Assembly (NCBI GenBank): GCA_012959845.1
Contig: DUCL01000267.1
Location: 1 to 9,187, forward strand
DNA: 9,187 nt
Reading direction: 5' to 3'
From: Candidatus Poseidoniales archaeon
GTDB lineage: Archaea > Thermoplasmatota > Poseidoniia > Poseidoniales > Poseidoniaceae
Within the stretch, counting starts at the first letter, position 1, and each line of letters starts with the position of its first letter. This document shows positions 7,070-9,187 of this stretch, one piece after another. The translations under genes were made by a program, and so were the position numbers. The notes under the pieces are model-generated. The model had not been told where the DNA came from. It worked only from the letters and a program-made list of their open reading frames with translations, and did not search any database.

Positions 7070-7459
7070 TCAACGTCGAGTAGCGTAATCCCAGTTAGGA
7101 GTACACCATGAAGGAAGGCCATCAACACCGTCTGGGTTTGACAAACCGATACCAAATATCATCAGCAATACGAATAATACAGGGAACATTGCTGTTTTGA
7201 AATAGATTCCAGGGTCTCCTTTCAAATGCATAAAATATGCGCCAATACCGTAGCCCTTGATAATTCCAACGACGATTAGAATCGCCCAAACCATCATCAA
7301 CGAGATCTTGATATCAGTTCCAGGTATTTTATCAAAGAATACAGCTCCGATTTCAAATAATGTGAAAAACATCAAGACGATGAAATTCCAGAAATAGATA
7401 TCCATTCCGGTATTATCTTTAAGCCACTTTTCTAGTCCAATTACTTCATGATCTCCCAT
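7070..7459 (-). CDS. Cytochrome c oxidase subunit IV (prokaryotic type)
   Basis: A small integral membrane subunit of the haem-copper oxidase, 129 residues, that stabilises the complex. Three hydrophobic helices are visible: about 22-42 (FWNFIVLMFFTLFEIGAVFF), 51-69 (ISLMMVWAILIVVGIIKG) and 86-105 (FKTAMFPVLFVLLMIFGIGL). Between the second and third lies IKGYGIGAYFMHLKGD, the most conserved stretch of prokaryotic COX4/CtaF-type subunits. The start is decided by the Shine-Dalgarno GAGGTGA, five bases before ATG 7459; the in-frame GTG at 7468 lies inside that site and is unlikely to be used. The short tail after helix 3 contains one Cys. Translation is probably coupled to subunit III, whose stop codon overlaps the Shine-Dalgarno site. 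Confidence 0.88.
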   Translation of the reverse strand: MGDHEVIGLEKWLKDNTGMDIYFWNFIVLMFFTLFEIGAVFFDKIPGTDIKISLMMVWAILIVVGIIKGYGIGAYFMHLKGDPGIYFKTAMFPVLFVLLMIFGIGLSNPDGVDGLPSWCTPNWDYATRR

Positions 7460-7464
7460 TATTT

Positions 7465-7471
7465 TCACCTC
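7465..7471 (-). promoter_or_regulatory. Shine-Dalgarno site of subunit IV overlapping the subunit III stop
   Basis: The minus strand reads GAGGTGA, five bases before the ATG at 7459. Its first bases are shared with the TGA stop of the upstream gene. This favours the ATG over the GTG at 7468 and implies translational coupling. Confidence 0.75.
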
Positions 7472-8828
7472 AATACAAATAGAATGCTGGGAAAATTAAT
7501 ACCCAAGCCAAATCGACAAAGTGCCAGTACAATCCAAAGTACTCAATTCCTTGTGCGTTTTCTTCATCATAGCCAACAGTGTCAGCCTTGAATACAAGAT
7601 AGAGCATGATGAGCAGTCCGATGAAGACGTGCAATCCGTGTGCTCCTGTAGCGATATAGAAGATTGAACCTGCTTGGGATGTACTTACAGTAAATCCTTC
7701 AGCAACCAAGTGTGACCACTCAACCAATTTCAATATGATGAACAGTGAACCGAGCATTAGGGTTGCGAACAAGAAATTTCTAACAGTTCTCTTTTGGTCT
7801 GGGAAAACAAATTTCATTATTGGTAGTGGAATAAACTTGGTCATGAAATTATCAGGACGGCTCCAGTCATGTGCCTTTGCAGTCTTTAGAGCAATGACAA
7901 TGGTATAAGAAGAGATAATGAGTGCAAATGTGTTAATTCCCCCAGGCAGTATTGTCCAGAAGTCACCAGTGCCTGCTGCACCACTAGGTCTCAAGTAATC
8001 AGAAGCGGTCAAGATATCATACCCAGTTGCATCAGCATCACACATATCATTGTCAAATGCCCACTTGGTACACCATCCAGTACGCATACGTAGGTATGAT
8101 GAGAAGAAGGTTGCGAAAATCATGATTTCAGACATGATAAAGACCCAAATACCAGCCTTACGAATGTGCTCTCCTTCGAATGGATGTGATGTTGCAATTT
8201 GTTCTCCATGGCCATTGAATGGTAAGTCTTCTCTCCACCAATTTGAAACACCAAGAATGATTACTAGCAGTCCGATAACACCTATTGCCATTTCTCCAAG
8301 TACTGCATTTGTTCCTGTTAGAATTTCAGTTATTGTATTTGCAAAACCAGGGAATCCGATCATGAATAACATGATACCAAAGGTGAAAATAATTGGTGAA
8401 GCAGAACCATGATGTTCATGTTCATCATCACTATGTTCAGCATCTGGTTGTATTGAATTAACAATACCACCAATTCCAATGAATGAAGCGAAAATAATAC
8501 ACATTACCAATATTGTATTTCCAGACACCCTCCAATTGAGGTAAGACAAATGCGCTTCCTCTTCATGATGATGCGCTTCTTCCATTTCTATGTACAAAGC
8601 ATCATGATGGTCGCCATCAATAGAATGTCCAGCGGCAACTGATTCTTTCCAAGCATCCTCAGCGTGATGGTATTCATCTACTGCTGCCAAGTACTCTTCA
8701 TGTGCAGGTCCAGCCAGTGCAACACCGAGAATACTGAAAGCGATAATTCCGAAAGTAAGGAATCCTCCGGCAAATAATACAGCGCGCATCCAAATTGAAT
8801 TATTAATATCCGCTCCATATCCGCTCAT
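7470..8828 (-). CDS. Cytochrome c oxidase subunit III with an N-terminal His-rich two-helix extension
   Basis: Subunit III is a core membrane subunit of the aerobic haem-copper oxidase; it supports proton uptake and stability and has no metal centre of its own. Residues about 142-452 form the usual seven-helix protein. NWWREDLPFNGHG precedes GIWVFIMSEIMIF, with the conserved Glu234; VEWSHL is at 369-374, IATGAHGLHVFIG at 392-404 and YFGLYWHFVDLAWVLIF at 430-446. Before this lies an extra module: a helix at about 15-39, a loop at 40-100 with ten His and many Glu/Asp, a second helix at about 103-125, and a short linker with four more His (QPDAEHSDDEHEHH). By the usual orientation the first loop would be outside and could bind metal. 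At 452 residues it is far longer than the common 190-300. The start is secure: GGAGGTG lies five bases before the ATG, and the ATG overlaps the subunit I stop as ATGA. Confidence 0.94.
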   Translation of the reverse strand: MSGYGADINNSIWMRAVLFAGGFLTFGIIAFSILGVALAGPAHEEYLAAVDEYHHAEDAWKESVAAGHSIDGDHHDALYIEMEEAHHHEEEAHLSYLNWRVSGNTILVMCIIFASFIGIGGIVNSIQPDAEHSDDEHEHHGSASPIIFTFGIMLFMIGFPGFANTITEILTGTNAVLGEMAIGVIGLLVIILGVSNWWREDLPFNGHGEQIATSHPFEGEHIRKAGIWVFIMSEIMIFATFFSSYLRMRTGWCTKWAFDNDMCDADATGYDILTASDYLRPSGAAGTGDFWTILPGGINTFALIISSYTIVIALKTAKAHDWSRPDNFMTKFIPLPIMKFVFPDQKRTVRNFLFATLMLGSLFIILKLVEWSHLVAEGFTVSTSQAGSIFYIATGAHGLHVFIGLLIMLYLVFKADTVGYDEENAQGIEYFGLYWHFVDLAWVLIFPAFYLY

Positions 8829-9187
8829 GCGTCCACCTCCTTTTTCTTACCAGTCCACAATTTGTCACTAAGACTTGTTTCTGAGTGATGTCCAAATTCA
8901 ATGTTCATATCTCCTTGTACAGGGTCATCGTGGAATGAAGGCGTAGGCGGTGGTGAAGTTGTTGACCATTCAAGAGACCAGCCGCCCCATGGGTCCTTTC
9001 CAGCAGGCTCTCCATTTCTGGAAGAACGAACGATATTCCAAACCAGAATCAATTGGCTTAATCCGAAGATGAAAGCAAAGATAGAAACTACCATGTTATA
9101 TTCGGCAAATCCACTCTCTAGGGTATAGGAGTGAGTTCTACGAGGCATACCCATTATTCCAAGTGCATGCATTGGCCAAAAAGCAGC
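8825..9187 (-). CDS. Cytochrome c oxidase subunit I, C-terminal part (5' end outside window)
   Basis: Subunit I is the catalytic subunit, holding the low-spin haem and the haem-copper centre that reduces oxygen. Only the last 120 residues are visible, and the frame is open to the right edge, where it reads AAFWPMHALGIMGMPRR, a hallmark near the end of subunit I. One helix follows (about residues 28-53 of the visible part, NMVVSIFAFIFGLSQLILVWNIV; the last of the core twelve in the usual topology). Next comes SRNGEPAGKDPWGGWSLEW and then TTSPPP, the conserved membrane-exit segment that precedes the C-terminal tail. The remaining tail is hydrophilic and ends in a Lys-rich stretch. The haem and copper ligands lie upstream, outside the window. 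Its TGA stop overlaps the subunit III ATG. Confidence 0.95.
   Translation of the reverse strand, partial: AAFWPMHALGIMGMPRRTHSYTLESGFAEYNMVVSIFAFIFGLSQLILVWNIVRSSRNGEPAGKDPWGGWSLEWSTTSPPPTPSFHDDPVQGDMNIEFGHHSETSLSDKLWTGKKKEVDA
8834..8840 (-). promoter_or_regulatory. Strong Shine-Dalgarno site for oxidase subunit III
   Basis: The minus strand reads GGAGGTG, five bases before the ATG at 8828, inside the last codons of subunit I. It is a near-perfect anti-16S match, unlike the first genes of transcripts in this window, which lack one. Confidence 0.8.

Noticed and set aside
8050..8412. Plus-strand open frame of 120 codons opposite subunit III
   Set aside because: It is antisense to the conserved core of a confident oxidase subunit and shows no motif of its own.
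1..9187. CRISPR array, insertion sequence or phage-like defence module
   Set aside because: No direct repeat-spacer pattern, transposase, terminal inverted repeat or nuclease/toxin motif was found; every long stretch is covered by an identified gene.

Overview
The window most likely comes from a planktonic marine euryarchaeon, with Marine Group II/III (Poseidoniales-like) as my best guess. The DNA is AT-leaning and gene-dense. The serine tRNA has no encoded complete CCA end. Genes that begin a transcript lack a Shine-Dalgarno site, and one has a TATA-like box about 25 bases before its ATG, as in leaderless archaeal mRNAs. Genes inside the oxidase operon do carry strong Shine-Dalgarno sites. 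Several exported proteins show architectures I associate with this group: WxW-type propeller repeats, a DUF4430-like domain and a PGF-type C-terminal anchor. This assignment is inference; no rRNA or marker gene is present.

Layout, left to right. (1) 1-1676, minus: the 5' part of a large exported protein with an SGNH-hydrolase-like domain followed by beta-propeller repeats; the gene runs off the left edge. (2) 1730-2740, minus: a bacterial-type bifunctional riboflavin protein, RibD. (3) 2846-3898, plus: a lipid/diacylglycerol kinase of the DgkB/YegS/LCB5 family, divergent from ribD. (4) 3911-5428, minus: an unrecognised lipoprotein with one membrane helix and a long low-complexity cytosolic tail, convergent with the kinase. 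(5) 5514-5597, minus: tRNA-Ser(UGA). (6) 5670-9187, minus: a respiratory block which, in transcription order, is the end of cytochrome c oxidase subunit I, subunit III, subunit IV and a SCO/SenC copper chaperone.

The oxidase genes are tightly coupled. Subunits I and III overlap by ATGA. The subunit IV Shine-Dalgarno site overlaps the subunit III stop. The SCO gene follows within about 60 bases. SCO proteins supply copper for the CuA site of subunit II, so finding one here fits; subunit II is not in the window and is probably upstream beyond the right edge.

Nothing in the window is clearly a new multi-gene system. The most unusual points are three. The SCO protein has its thioredoxin-like fold split by an insertion of roughly 215 residues (DUF4430-like plus a Cys-rich EGF-like segment) and ends in a sortase-like tail. 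Subunit III has an extra two-helix N-terminal module with a His/Glu-rich loop. The lipoprotein appears to be anchored by both a lipid and a transmembrane helix and carries a polyampholytic cytosolic tail. No intergenic stretch exceeds 300 bases.
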